Shown here: positions 25,100 through 35,085 of the stretch, one piece after another
Layout of the letters: each line of letters starts with the position of its first letter
Position numbering within the stretch: position 1 is the stretch's first letter
Source: Arsukibacterium tuosuense
GTDB lineage: Bacteria; Pseudomonadota; Gammaproteobacteria; Steroidobacterales; GCA-2729495
Assembly (NCBI GenBank): GCA_945872065.1
Contig: CAMBYH010000009.1
Location: 1 to 64,000, forward strand
DNA: 64,000 nucleotides
Direction of reading: 5' to 3'
Notes under the pieces: model-generated
What the model saw: the letters and a program-made list of their open reading frames with translations, nothing else
The model's database searches: none
What the model was told of the DNA's origin: nothing
Made by a program: the position numbers and the translations under genes

Positions 25100-25378
25100 A
25101 TGCTCACACGAGGCCGCAGCCGACTCCTCATCATCGCGCTGGTTGTCCATTTCGCGCTGTTGCTGCCCATCACCGAGATAGCCCACGGCGCCGTTCATTC
25201 CGACGACGGGAACTGCGGCGTCTGCCTGCAGCTCGGCTCCCTGCAGCAGGGGGTCGCGCCGGCGGTTGCCGCCGGTACCCCACCACCGGCCAGGCACGCA
25301 CCGGTTCGGTCCATGACGCTTGCCGATACCCCGACTGCTCCCACCTGGCCCTCGCCCCGGGGTCCGCCAGCCTCCTAA
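25100..25378 (+). CDS. Small exported His/Cys protein, DUF2946-like
   Basis: A 92-residue protein with an N-terminal hydrophobic segment (LLIIALVVHFALLLPITEIAHGA), a metal-ligand-like cluster HSDDGNCGVCLQL, and a Pro/Ala tail. DUF2946 proteins share this size and an HxxxxxCxxC arrangement near a membrane anchor and often sit in metal-uptake operons. It is the first gene of the DUF2796/ABC/DUF3299 group, 87 bases ahead of the next gene. Confidence 0.65.
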   Translation: MLTRGRSRLLIIALVVHFALLLPITEIAHGAVHSDDGNCGVCLQLGSLQQGVAPAVAAGTPPPARHAPVRSMTLADTPTAPTWPSPRGPPAS

Positions 25379-25465
25379 CCCCGTCAGAGCGCGTCTTGCT
25401 GGAACGCAGGCACCCCGGCTACGGGGCCGCCCGGTGGCCGCAACCAATCAGGGAGTCAGGGAACA

Positions 25466-26007
25466 ATGCGGAAGATCATTCTCAGTTTTTTGCTGGTCAC
25501 CACCATGGCCACCTCCGGACGACTGCTGGCGGAAACCCGTTCTGCCGGGAAGCACGAGCATGGCAGCAGCAGCGTGGGTATCGCCGTGGATGGCAACGAC
25601 ATGGCCATTGATCTGGACGGCCCGGCAGCCAACCTCATCGGCTTCGAGCACAAGCCTTCCACCCCGGAGCAGAACGCGGTGCTGGCCAGGGCGCTGGACG
25701 TACTGCGGGTCGGCGATGCCCTGTTCCTGACGCCACCAGAGGCCAACTGCCGGATGGTTTCGGCAGGAGTATCGCCCCCGGAGTTTGGCGCCGACGGGCA
25801 CTCGGATCTGGAAGCGTCCTGGGAGTTCCGCTGCGGCAAGCCGTCGGCATTGCAGTGGGTGGACGTGCAGCTTCTGGCGAAGTTCCCGGGCATCGCGAAG
25901 CTGGCCACCAGCATCGTTACCCCCGCGGGCCAGAAAGCGGTCGTCCTGACTCCCGGTACAACCAGGGTTCTGCTGCCGCGCCCGGCGTCGGGGTTGGGTT
26001 CGGCGCC

Positions 26008-26011
<4 letters not shown>
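25466..26011 (+). CDS. DUF2796 (ZrgA-type) periplasmic zinc-binding protein
   Basis: A 181-residue exported protein (signal MRKIILSFLLVTTMATSGRLLA). The mature part starts near KHEHGSSSVGIAVDGNDMAIDLDGPAANLIGFEH, the DUF2796 pattern: KHEHG followed by a strand pair and GFEH. A conserved Cys pair (ANCRM, EFRCGK) is present. ZrgA of Vibrio belongs to this family and takes part in zinc uptake. The stop overlaps the GTG start of the ABC ATPase gene (GTGA). Confidence 0.85.
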
Positions 26012-26708
<697 letters not shown>

Positions 26709-26712
<4 letters not shown>

Positions 26713-27980
26713 GTGGTCTCGCAACCATTGTCGGCCTCGCCGTCCGCAGCCTCTGGAACCGGCGCGGCACCGCGCTGCTCACGATCTTCTCCATTGCCGT
26801 CAGCGTCACGCTGCTGCTTGGTGTGGAGCGCGTGCGCACGGAGGCCCGGGCGAGTTTCGCCAACACGATCTCCGGCACCGACCTGATCGTTGGCGCCCGG
26901 AGCGGCGACCTGAACCTGCTCCTCTACTCCGTGTTCCGGATCGGTAACGCCACCAACAACATCACGTGGCAGACCTACAAAGACCTGGCCCAGCGCAGGG
27001 AAGTTGCCTGGACCATCCCCATCTCCCTGGGAGATTCCCACCGGGGCTTCCGGGTGCTGGGCACCAGTGCTGACTACTACCAGCACTACCGGTTCGCCGG
27101 CGACCGCACGCTGCAGTTTGCCGCTGGTGGGCCCGTGGCAGACCTGTTCGATGCCGTCATCGGTGCCGACGTTGCCCGGCAGCTCGGGTACGTGGTGGGG
27201 CAGCCAGTAGTAGTGGCCCATGGCCTCGGGGCTACGAGCTTCATGAACCACGACGACAAGCCCTTCGTGATCCGTGGGATCCTGAAGAAGACGGGCACGC
27301 CCGTGGACCGCACGGTCCACGTGAGCCTGGAAGCCATCGAGGCGATCCACGCGGACTGGCAGAGCGGCACGCGGATCCGGGGCCAGGAGATTTCGCCGGA
27401 GCAGGTCCGCACGCTGGACCTGACGCCCAAAGCCATCACCGCCGTGCTGGTCGGCCTCAAGTCCCGGGCGGCCTCTTTCCGCCTGCAGCGCGCGCTGAAT
27501 GAGTACCCGGAGGAACCCCTGTCGGCGATCATCCCGGGAGTAGCCCTGCAACAGCTGTGGGATCTCGTTGGCGTCGTGGAAATCGCGCTGCTCGCCATCA
27601 GCGGCTTCGTGGTGCTCGGCGGACTCCTCGGCATGCTGACGGCCATCCTCACCAGCCTCAATGAGCGCCGCCGGGAAATGGCCATCCTCCGCTCGGTTGG
27701 CGCACGGCCCTGGCACATCTTTGGACTGCTGGTGAGCGAAGCAGGACTGCTGGCGCTCGCGGGCGTGATCCTGGGCTTCGCCACGCTGTATCTCCTGCTC
27801 GCAGGCCTGGCGCCGCTCATCGAAGAGCGCTTCGGCCTCTTCGTCGCGCTCCGCCCACCGGGCCAGTGGGACCTGACCATCGCCGGGGTGGTGATCGCGG
27901 CGGCTCTGCTCATGGGCGTGCTGCCGGCCTGGCGTGCCTATCGCAACGCACTCTCTGACGGCCTCACCATTCGGGTATAG
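26709..27980 (+). CDS. FtsX-like ABC permease
   Basis: A 423-residue membrane protein of the MacB/FtsX class. It has one N-terminal helix (TALLTIFSIAVSVTLLLGVERV), a large periplasmic domain (about residues 45-265), then three C-terminal helices (ALLAISGFVVLGGLLGMLTAI and two others) with the conserved cytoplasmic loop RREMAILRSVGARPWHIFGLL. It pairs with the overlapping ATPase. This class usually transmits mechanical force rather than translocating small ions, so its role in the zinc-type operon may be extraction or delivery of an envelope component. Confidence 0.92.
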
Positions 27981-27991
27981 GATTCGGGACC

Positions 27992-28516
27992 ATGAACAAG
28001 CTGATTGCTATCGCCGTACTGGGGCTGTCGCTGGCCGCGACCACCGTCTCCGCCGCGCCGGCCAAGCCGAAGGAACTGAGCTGGGACGACCTGATGCCGC
28101 CGGTGAGCGCCCCACCACCACCCGCGTTTCCCGGTTCGGGCATTCCTGGCAAGGGCGGGCCAGACCAGCAACCCGGCTCTCCCTATGTGCCGCTCTATTC
28201 CTATAACCCGGTTAAATCTCTGGATGGGAAGTACGTGAAGCTGCCCGGCTACATCGTGCCCCTGGAGTCCGACGAGGGCGGAGAGCTTAGTGAGTTTCTG
28301 CTCGTCCCCTACTTCGGCGCCTGCATCCACGTGCCACCGCCGCCACCCAATCAGATCGTCTACGTGAAGCTGAAAAAGCCCTTCAACCTCAAGTCCATGG
28401 CCGATCCCTACTGGATCACCGGCACCATCACCACTAAACCCTGGACGGGCGAGATGGCGGATACGGACTACGTCATGACGGGGGACAAGGTTGAGCTGTT
28501 TGAGTGGAAGGACTGA
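27992..28516 (+). CDS. DUF3299 periplasmic protein
   Basis: A 174-residue exported protein (signal MNKLIAIAVLGLSLAATTVSA). The DUF3299 core is present: LDGKYVKLPGYIVPLE, then FLLVPYFGACIHVPPPPPNQIVYV, and a C-terminal ITGTITTKPWTGEMADTDYVMTGDKVE. The Cys-His pair in GACIHVPPPPPNQ is invariant in the family and may bind metal. The gene order DUF2796-ATPase-permease-DUF3299 matches the zinc-starvation locus PA4063-PA4066 of Pseudomonas aeruginosa as I recall it. Confidence 0.88.
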   Translation: MNKLIAIAVLGLSLAATTVSAAPAKPKELSWDDLMPPVSAPPPPAFPGSGIPGKGGPDQQPGSPYVPLYSYNPVKSLDGKYVKLPGYIVPLESDEGGELSEFLLVPYFGACIHVPPPPPNQIVYVKLKKPFNLKSMADPYWITGTITTKPWTGEMADTDYVMTGDKVELFEWKD

Positions 28517-28522
28517 ACCGGT

Positions 28523-29410
28523 TCAGGCCGGCAGCCGCGGCCGATGCCGGCTGACCGGTGACCGATAGCCCACCGGCTTGACGACAAACACATCGCATTC
28601 CACCCGGTCGATCACCCGCTCGGCCGTGGTGCCGATGAACGGCTGGCCCAGGCGGCTGCGGGAAACGGCGCCGAGCAGCAGGATATCCGCCCCTACGTGC
28701 CACACCGCTTCCGGCAGGACACGGGTTGCCTCGCCCGGGAACAGGTAGCGATTGGCCGGCAGGATGCCGTGGCGATTGCCCAGGCGTTCCACGGCATCGA
28801 TCCGGCTGTGCTCCACGTCATCCGCGTGGATGATGCTGATAGTCCCACCGATGCTGGCGACGAGGGCCTGGGCAGCACCAATCAGCCGGGTATCGAGCCG
28901 GGAGCGGCCGGCCTGAACGTGCGCGGGATCCACGGCGACCAGCACCTTCGGTTTCTTCGGCAGCGCACCGCCCCGCACCAGCCACAGGGGACAGGGACAG
29001 CTGCGGATCAGTTCCCAGTCGGTGTTCGAGAGAATCCACCGGACCAGCCGGTTGTGGTGGCTGGTCTCGGCAACGAGCAGGTCCGGGCGGGCCGCCAGCA
29101 CATACCGGACCACCGCCTCGTGCTCGGGGTAATCCCACTCGACCACGCACTGCACCCGCAGACCCCGCCGCCGCAGAGTTACCGCCAGGGCTTCCAGCTT
29201 CCGGCGCCGCTCCCGCAGGGCGGAGTCGATAATCTCTGACGCTGAGATCCCCGCGACGTTGGCCGTGGGCTGGGGCATGACAAACGTATTGAGCAGAGTC
29301 AGGCGGGCACCGGAACTCTCCGCCAGCACAGCCGCCTTCTGCAGGGCCGGATGGACCTTCTGCAGCGGATCGACGACGACGGCAATGGACTTCCAGGAAC
29401 CGGCTGGCAT
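28523..29410 (-). CDS. Tandem universal stress protein (UspE-like)
   Basis: A 295-residue cytosolic protein made of two Usp domains, residues about 7-145 and 152-290. The first begins KSIAVVVDPL and the second KVLVAVDPAH. The second ends LLLGAVSRSRLGQPFIGTTAERVIDRVECDVFVVKP, carrying the G-x9-G-(S/T) type ATP motif in degenerate form. This resembles E. coli UspE, which affects motility and stress survival. It is convergent with the DUF3299 gene (six-base gap) and lies downstream of cytochrome c. Confidence 0.9.
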   Translation of the reverse strand: MPAGSWKSIAVVVDPLQKVHPALQKAAVLAESSGARLTLLNTFVMPQPTANVAGISASEIIDSALRERRRKLEALAVTLRRRGLRVQCVVEWDYPEHEAVVRYVLAARPDLLVAETSHHNRLVRWILSNTDWELIRSCPCPLWLVRGGALPKKPKVLVAVDPAHVQAGRSRLDTRLIGAAQALVASIGGTISIIHADDVEHSRIDAVERLGNRHGILPANRYLFPGEATRVLPEAVWHVGADILLLGAVSRSRLGQPFIGTTAERVIDRVECDVFVVKPVGYRSPVSRHRPRLPA

Positions 29411-29415
29411 GGCGG

Positions 29416-29832
29416 CTACCGCTGTATGGAGCTCAAGTAATCGACCAGCCGGTCGATCAGGCCCTGGGCAGCGGCCCGGCTCGGCTGGTCCTCCGGCACC
29501 TGCGCCTCGAGCTCGTAGCCCCAGACCGGCATGGGCCGGGTGCCGTGGGCGGGCAGCACGGCCCGCCCGTCAATGATCTCCCGAACGCGATCCGCCGGGA
29601 AACGACCACCCGAGCGCTTCGACAGCTGGGTGAGATCAGGGATCAGAACCTTGATGGCAGGTGCCACAGGCCCGTCCCCATAACCAAACTTGCCATGGCA
29701 GCTGGCGCAGAAGCGCTGGAAGAGCTGGTCGCCGTTGTAGTCCAGAAACGGGGCGAGGTCAGTGGCCTGCACCACGGGGGCAGCCGCGAGAAGTACGGCC
29801 AGCAGCAATGACTTGTGAATCCTGATCGCCAT
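29416..29832 (-). CDS. Periplasmic c-type cytochrome
   Basis: A 138-residue protein with a signal peptide (SLLLAVLLAAAPVVQA) and a single heme site CASCH, followed by GKFGYGDGPVAP. The probable axial Met is in RPMPVWG. It is a class I cytochrome c domain of ordinary size. Ends 5 bases before the Usp gene on the same strand, so they may be co-transcribed. The partner enzyme is unknown; the neighbouring Rieske protein is a possible electron acceptor, but that is speculative. Confidence 0.9.
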   Translation of the reverse strand: MAIRIHKSLLLAVLLAAAPVVQATDLAPFLDYNGDQLFQRFCASCHGKFGYGDGPVAPAIKVLIPDLTQLSKRSGGRFPADRVREIIDGRAVLPAHGTRPMPVWGYELEAQVPEDQPSRAAAQGLIDRLVDYLSSIQR

Positions 29833-29881
29833 TAGGTCACCATAGTGGCCAAAGCCACCTCCCCAGAATCGGGGAAACTAC

Positions 29882-30847
29882 CTACCCGCTGGCAGCCCGG
29901 CTCTGCGCATCCAGAACCACGCGCCGCCGCTCCGCGTAAGCCACATCCTCGATCCACAAGCGCGACGCCCGCCGCTCGAGCCAGGGACGCGCCCAGCGGG
30001 CCAGGGGCAAAACGTACTTCATCTGTGGCCGGTCGGACGTGGCGAGCGTGGCCTCGATGACCGCACAGCGCGTGTCGTCGATGGGCGTGGCGTGGGTTTC
30101 CACCACCGAGCCGGCACCATCGCCAGCGACGATGGTCATGACGATGGTGCGCGGGTCGGGGCAGTGAAAGCGGGCGTCCACCTCGACGGCCAGCCGCCCC
30201 AGAACGGCAAAGGCCACCCGGACCGTGATCTCGTCGTCCCGCCGCTCGACAACCCGCAGGCGGCGAAAGGTGTGGGGGTGATAGTGCACGCCGTGCCAGG
30301 GATCGAGCCGGTTCGCGAGCAGATCCTCCGGGCGGCAGCGGGCCTCCAGGCGCACGACCGCATCGATGTAGCGGTCAGGACGCAGGGGCAGGAAGGGCCG
30401 CTCGGTGGGCGCCTCCCCCGCGTCGTCCAGCCGGACCCAGACGAGCACGCCATCGTCATGCAGGGGCAGTGGCCGCCAGGCACCCTGGGGCTTGTCGCCC
30501 AGTTCCATGCCGTGCCAGGGGCACTTAAGCCGGCCCTGCCGCACGCAACCGGCGGCCAGCGACGCGCCCATGTGGGGGCAGGCATCCGGCGCTGCCATGA
30601 GCCCGTTGGGACCATGCCAGATGACGAACTCCCGGTCGTCGATGCAGTAGCGGCGCGGCGGTGACTTGCTGGCTTCGACGCCGAAGCGGCGCCGCTCGTC
30701 CACCACGAACCAGCCACCGCCGGAACGGCCCAGCGCGATCTGCAGGGCACTCGCCATCCACCGCGGATCCGCCTGCTGCCAGTCCGGCAGCGTCGACGCG
30801 GGGGGCAACGCGGGCAGCGGTCGCCCGAAGAGGATGAGTTCGCTCAT
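29882..30847 (-). CDS. Rieske (2Fe-2S) oxygenase-like protein, DUF5914 type
   Basis: A 321-residue protein. The Rieske site is CPHMGASL...CPWHGMEL (residues about 85-110). The C-terminal domain contains RLDPWHGVHYHPHTFRRL, resembling the D-x2-H-x4-H iron site (DPWHGVHYH). ATG 30847 overlaps the carotenoid oxidoreductase stop (ATGA). DUF5914 proteins are typically paired with a CrtU/phytoene-desaturase-like enzyme, as here. In cyanobacterial synechoxanthin synthesis a Rieske protein (CruH) oxidises ring methyl groups made aromatic by CruE. An analogous pair is inferred. Confidence 0.85.
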   Translation of the reverse strand: MSELILFGRPLPALPPASTLPDWQQADPRWMASALQIALGRSGGGWFVVDERRRFGVEASKSPPRRYCIDDREFVIWHGPNGLMAAPDACPHMGASLAAGCVRQGRLKCPWHGMELGDKPQGAWRPLPLHDDGVLVWVRLDDAGEAPTERPFLPLRPDRYIDAVVRLEARCRPEDLLANRLDPWHGVHYHPHTFRRLRVVERRDDEITVRVAFAVLGRLAVEVDARFHCPDPRTIVMTIVAGDGAGSVVETHATPIDDTRCAVIEATLATSDRPQMKYVLPLARWARPWLERRASRLWIEDVAYAERRRVVLDAQSRAASG

Positions 30848-32361
30848 GACGACCTGGCAAAGGGACCGCGCACGGCCACGGACCACAGCGGCTCGGGGCG
30901 GACGCCCAGGCCATCGAGCAGTGTGCTGGCGGCCAGCATGCCCGCCGACGCGGCACGCTCCATGAGTGCGGTGGGAAAGGGCAACTGCACAAAGTCTCCA
31001 GCCAGGCTGAGACCCCGGAAGGGGGTACGCACCTCCGGCCGAAGCAGGTAGCTGCCCGGCGCGAAGGCCGGGCAATCCTGCCGCAGCAGAAAGCGGTCTT
31101 CAATGATCCCTGCGGCTGCAGTCTCCGGGTAGAGCGTGTGCAGACCCGCGAGCAACTGCTTTTTCACTGCCGTCTCGTCGGCACCGGCGGGCAAAGCGTA
31201 GGCGTGGAGTTCCACCACGGAGCCACCGGTGCGGGCCGCCCAGGCACGGCTTTCATCCTCAAGACTCTCGTAGACGGAGATATTGTCGAGAGGACCGACA
31301 CCCGCGGTGCCGGCAAAGGCCGCCCGGCCGGCCGCCACGGGCCGGTCCAGCCACAGGCGCCAGACGGCAAAGGCATTGGTCACGCGGAGGGAGTGGATAC
31401 GCTGGCGCCAGTCGGCGTCGTCGAGGCCGCGGGAAGCGCCGACGATGGTCTTGATGCCCGGCACTTCAGTGGCCAGAACGACCAGATCGGTGGTCAGCGC
31501 TTCACCGTCGGTCTCCACGACCCACTGTCCGTCACCGACGTCGCTCTGCCGGAGCAGGGCCCGCGCACTGGTGCCCTTACGCACCGTGGCCCCCAAGCGG
31601 CCCAGCAGTTCGGCCAGCGGCTGGAAGATACCCCGGGAGAAGGGCCGGTCGGCCACATCAAACACGAGCCCGTCGTAATTGGCCGTGAAATAGAAGTGCA
31701 TCATCTGCAGCAACTCTGCCGCCGACATGTCCGCCTGGGGATTGAAGCAGGAGTGGGCGAAAACGTGCAGCAGGCGCTGGCGGGCCAGGGCTGGAAAGTT
31801 GAGTGAGTCCAGGTAGGCCCCCGCCGTGCCCTGGTCGAATTCCGCGTAGGTTTGCGGGCGGTCAAAACGCAGCATGGCCATGGCCGCGGGCACGTTCACC
31901 TTCATCAGGTCCCGAATCCCCAGGGTCTCGGTGCGCCAGGTGAGCTTCGCCACGTTGAAGAGCGGTGCATGGGTCAATCCGGCGAAGGACTCGTTGCCGG
32001 TGGGCGTCAGGATCGGGTAGTCGGTGGTGGGTTTCAGGAAGCCGAGCTCCGGATCCACCCGCCGCAGCAGTTGCCGCAGGTTGTAGTACTGGCGGAAAAA
32101 GCCGTGAAAGCCCCGCTCCATGTCGAAGGTCGTGCCATCCTTCAGCCGGTCCGTCCAGGCGCCAGCCCGGCCGCCGAGGAAGGTCTCACGCTCAAGCACC
32201 GTCACCCGGACGCCACGCTCAGCCAGGACTACAGCAGCCGCAAGACCAGCGAGGCCACCGCCAATGACGATCGCTGAGGTCGGGACGGATGGCCGTTCCA
32301 GGCGCCCATTGAAGGCTGGCAGGGCAACGGGCCTGGCGTGTCTGGAGGGCGGTGGAGACAT
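30844..32361 (-). CDS. FAD-dependent CrtU/CruE-like carotenoid desaturase/methyltransferase
   Basis: A 505-residue flavoprotein amine-oxidase-fold enzyme. The dinucleotide motif is AIVIGGGLAGLAAAVVLAERG, followed by ERETFLGGRAGAW and the C-terminal FAD motif GLSLAGDFVQLPFPTALMERAASAG. The segment MERGFHGFFRQYYNLRQLLRRVDP is characteristic of beta-carotene desaturase/methyltransferases (CrtU, CruE), which create aromatic carotenoid end groups. No crtB, crtI or crtY lies in the window, so substrate supply is unproven. It abuts the ydcZ gene with no gap and overlaps the Rieske gene. Confidence 0.85.
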   Translation of the reverse strand: MSPPPSRHARPVALPAFNGRLERPSVPTSAIVIGGGLAGLAAAVVLAERGVRVTVLERETFLGGRAGAWTDRLKDGTTFDMERGFHGFFRQYYNLRQLLRRVDPELGFLKPTTDYPILTPTGNESFAGLTHAPLFNVAKLTWRTETLGIRDLMKVNVPAAMAMLRFDRPQTYAEFDQGTAGAYLDSLNFPALARQRLLHVFAHSCFNPQADMSAAELLQMMHFYFTANYDGLVFDVADRPFSRGIFQPLAELLGRLGATVRKGTSARALLRQSDVGDGQWVVETDGEALTTDLVVLATEVPGIKTIVGASRGLDDADWRQRIHSLRVTNAFAVWRLWLDRPVAAGRAAFAGTAGVGPLDNISVYESLEDESRAWAARTGGSVVELHAYALPAGADETAVKKQLLAGLHTLYPETAAAGIIEDRFLLRQDCPAFAPGSYLLRPEVRTPFRGLSLAGDFVQLPFPTALMERAASAGMLAASTLLDGLGVRPEPLWSVAVRGPFARSS

Positions 32362-32805
32362 CTAGTGCCGCACGATCAGCACTACACCCGCAATCAGCAG
32401 CGCAGCACCGAGGATCCGCCAGCCATTCATCTCGTGAGGTGCAAACCCCAGCCAGCCGTAGTGGTCCAGCACCAGCGACATCAGGAACTGCCCGCCGATC
32501 AGGAGGGCCAGCAGCGGCGCCGAGCCGAGCCGTGGCGCCAGGAACGCAGACGCCGCCACGTAGGTCGCCCCGAACAGGCCACCCAGCCAGTTGACCGGCG
32601 GCACGCCCCGCAGCGCCGCTGCAGAGGGCCAGTTGGCCCGCATCAGCAGCAGGTAGATCAGGATGGCCACGGTGCCGACCAGGAAGTTGCCGAGGGCAGC
32701 GAGGCCGGGATCACCGAGATACTGGCGCAACTGGGAGTTCAGCCCCACCTGCACTGAAAGACCGCCGCCGATCAGCAGCGCAATCGCCATCAGCCACAGA
32801 GACAC
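32362..32805 (-). CDS. DMT-superfamily membrane protein, YdcZ/DUF606
   Basis: A 147-residue protein with five hydrophobic helices, beginning MSLWLMAIALLIGGGLSVQVGLNSQL, the signature start of the DUF606/YdcZ family (half-size drug/metabolite transporters). It also has NWLGGLFGATYVAASAFLAPRLG and a C-terminal ILGAALLIAGVVLIV. It starts at GTG 32805, four bases after the gabT stop. The transported compound is unknown. The position within a gabT-crtU-Rieske run is odd and may simply reflect operon assembly. Confidence 0.87.
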   Translation of the reverse strand: MSLWLMAIALLIGGGLSVQVGLNSQLRQYLGDPGLAALGNFLVGTVAILIYLLLMRANWPSAAALRGVPPVNWLGGLFGATYVAASAFLAPRLGSAPLLALLIGGQFLMSLVLDHYGWLGFAPHEMNGWRILGAALLIAGVVLIVRH

Positions 32806-32809
32806 CGGG

Positions 32810-34117
32810 TCAGGCCTGACGCTGACGGGAAGCTAGCGGGGCGCGCAGCTCGACGAGCGTGCGCTCCAGAATATCGAGCCCCTCGTTCACCAGCGCATCG
32901 CTGGCCGTCAGTGCCACCAGGAAACGTACCACGTTCTTGTGCTGACCACAGGACAGCAGGATGAGCCCATTGCAGGCTGCCGCCAGCACCAGCTCCCGCG
33001 TGAGTTCGGCATCTGGCTGCTCTGCCTTCCCGTCCCGCACGAGTTCCATCGCCACCATCGCGCCCAGCCCGCGCACGTCGCCGATGCAGCTGAACCGGCT
33101 GGCGAGACTGCGGAGCCGCCCCGTGATGAGCGCGCCGATGGCGTTGGCCCGGGCCGGCAGCTGTTCCTTTTCCATCGCCTCCAGGACAGCCAGTCCGGCG
33201 GCGCAGCCAATCGGTGAAGCGGCATAAGTGCCGCCAAGACCGCCAGGCGCCGGGGCATCCATGATCGCGGCCTTGCCGATGACGCCTGCCAGCGGAAAGC
33301 CACCCGCCAGGCTCTTGGCGACGGTCATCAGGTCCGCCTCCACACCGGAGTGGTCCATCGCAAACATCTTGCCCGTGCGGCCGAAACCGGTCTGGATCTC
33401 GTCGGCGATAAGGACGATCCCGTGCTGATCGCACAGCGCGCGTAGCGCTTTCAGGAATTCGGCTGGGGCGATGTAGAAGCCACCCTCCCCCTGCACGGGC
33501 TCCACGATGATGGCCGCCACCCGGGAAGGCTCGATGTCCTCGATAAACAGGCGCTCGAGACCGGCGAGCGCATCGGCCACGCTGACCCCGTGATAGGCAA
33601 TGGGAAAGGGCGCGTGATAGATCTCGGGAGGAAACGGGCCGAAACCTGCCTTGTAGGGCGTGACCTTGCCCGTCAGGCCCATGGCCAGCAGCGTGCGGCC
33701 GTGGAAAGCACCACCAAAGCTGATGACGCCGGTGCGCCCGGTGTGGACCCGGGCGATCTTCACCGCGTTCTCGACGGCTTCTGCGCCCGTCGTGACGAAC
33801 AGCGTCTTCTTGGGTGTCTTGCCCGGTGCGAGGGCGTTCAGTTTCTCGGCGAGGGCCACCGCCGACTCGTAGGGGGTGACCATGAAACAGGTGTGGCTGA
33901 AGCGGTCCAGCTGCTCACGGACCGCGGCCTGGACACCCGGGTGCAGGTGGCCGGTGTTCAGCACGGCGATGCCGGTGCCAAAGTCGATGTAGCGGCGGCC
34001 CTCCACGTCCCAGAGCTCCGCGTTCGCCGCCCGGTCTACGTAGACCGCCAGCTGGCTCGGCATGCCCCGGGCCATGGCCTGTTCCCGGCGCTGCTGCAGT
34101 TCTTTGTTGCTGCTCAT
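32810..34117 (-). CDS. gabT: 4-aminobutyrate-2-oxoglutarate aminotransferase
   Basis: PLP-dependent class III aminotransferase of 435 residues converting GABA to succinate semialdehyde. PLP contacts are visible in [32 protein letters not shown] (the cofactor-binding Asp in IADEIQ) and the Schiff-base lysine in [28 protein letters not shown] and [18 protein letters not shown] are typical of GabT. No gabD (succinate semialdehyde dehydrogenase) is adjacent. It is the first gene of the four-gene run to 29882. Confidence 0.94.
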   Translation of the reverse strand: MSSNKELQQRREQAMARGMPSQLAVYVDRAANAELWDVEGRRYIDFGTGIAVLNTGHLHPGVQAAVREQLDRFSHTCFMVTPYESAVALAEKLNALAPGKTPKKTLFVTTGAEAVENAVKIARVHTGRTGVISFGGAFHGRTLLAMGLTGKVTPYKAGFGPFPPEIYHAPFPIAYHGVSVADALAGLERLFIEDIEPSRVAAIIVEPVQGEGGFYIAPAEFLKALRALCDQHGIVLIADEIQTGFGRTGKMFAMDHSGVEADLMTVAKSLAGGFPLAGVIGKAAIMDAPAPGGLGGTYAASPIGCAAGLAVLEAMEKEQLPARANAIGALITGRLRSLASRFSCIGDVRGLGAMVAMELVRDGKAEQPDAELTRELVLAAACNGLILLSCGQHKNVVRFLVALTASDALVNEGLDILERTLVELRAPLASRQRQA

Positions 34118-34188
34118 GGTTGCTCCCGGTCGTTCGTCCTAGGGGTGGGCCCGGAGGCCATTGTACGGCGGCTTTCCAGTGACCGAGC

Positions 34189-35016
34189 CTACTTCCAGGC
34201 CGCCCGGAAGTCCCGGTGCACGGCGAGAGGATCCTCGCCCGTACCCGCGGACTTGGCGATTTCCGCGGGCCTAAAGCCCGAGCTGATCACCAGCACGCGG
34301 ACTTCGCGCTGCGTCAGCGCAAACTGCACCCGCCACTCCTTCACCTTGAGCCTGAAGTCCGCACCGTCCCGCCGGATCCGCCGGTAGGCATGAGGCTGGG
34401 GCCCCAGCAGGAGCGTGGCCGTGATCCGCCCCCGCAGCCCGAACCCGGTCCGGGCCTCGATCCAGGCGGCCTGCTCCTCGGCCAGCGGCTCGAAGTGCAC
34501 GGTGTACGCAGCGATGGGATCGGGTGGCGTGCTGCCACCCATGGCGCGCTGGCCGGCCAGGGCTTCGTCCTGGAGCCAGCCTGTCGCTGCATCCGGATAG
34601 GCATCGGTGTAGGGAACGTAGGGTTTGATGTCGAGCACCGGCGTGCCATCCACCAGATCAACGTCCCGGATGAAAAGCGTCAGCCCCTCGATACGCTCCA
34701 GGCGCACCGCCGACAGGCCCAGCGGATTCGGCCGGTAGGGCGAGCGGGTGGCGAAGACGCCCTTGCGGCCCGACGCGCTCCGGGGTGGCAGCACCTTGGG
34801 TCGCCAGGTGGTATTCAGATGAAACCAGAACACGACCCAGATCCGCTCCCAGCCCTCCAGATCCTCCAGCGCGTGCTCGAAGTGCCGGTCGGGATAGAGC
34901 TCGATGCGGGCTGTGGCATCGGTCGCCGCTGCGGGCTGGCGGGCAGCCTCCGCTTTGGATTTCAGCGGGCTGTGGACGACGCCGATGGGGTCGAGGGTGA
35001 GGCCTGAAGGCAGCAT
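34189..35016 (-). CDS. trmO: tRNA (N6-threonylcarbamoyladenosine-37) methyltransferase TrmO
   Basis: SAM-dependent enzyme that methylates t6A37 in tRNA-Thr, formerly YaeB/TsaA. Its 275 residues cover the beta-barrel TsaA domain (PIGVVHSPLKSK..., WVVFWFHLN, GVFATRSPYRPNPLGLSAVRLE, DLVDGTPVLDIKPYVPYTDA) plus the C-terminal TrmO domain. ATG 35016 replaces an upstream start; no Shine-Dalgarno is present, but CATAAT ends exactly six bases before it, suggesting a leaderless message. Confidence 0.94.
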   Translation of the reverse strand: MLPSGLTLDPIGVVHSPLKSKAEAARQPAAATDATARIELYPDRHFEHALEDLEGWERIWVVFWFHLNTTWRPKVLPPRSASGRKGVFATRSPYRPNPLGLSAVRLERIEGLTLFIRDVDLVDGTPVLDIKPYVPYTDAYPDAATGWLQDEALAGQRAMGGSTPPDPIAAYTVHFEPLAEEQAAWIEARTGFGLRGRITATLLLGPQPHAYRRIRRDGADFRLKVKEWRVQFALTQREVRVLVISSGFRPAEIAKSAGTGEDPLAVHRDFRAAWK

Positions 35017-35085
35017 CGCGCCATTATGGAGACGACTGCCGCTATATTGTAGGCATTGCATCCGGGAGGGATCGCTGGCCAGTCC

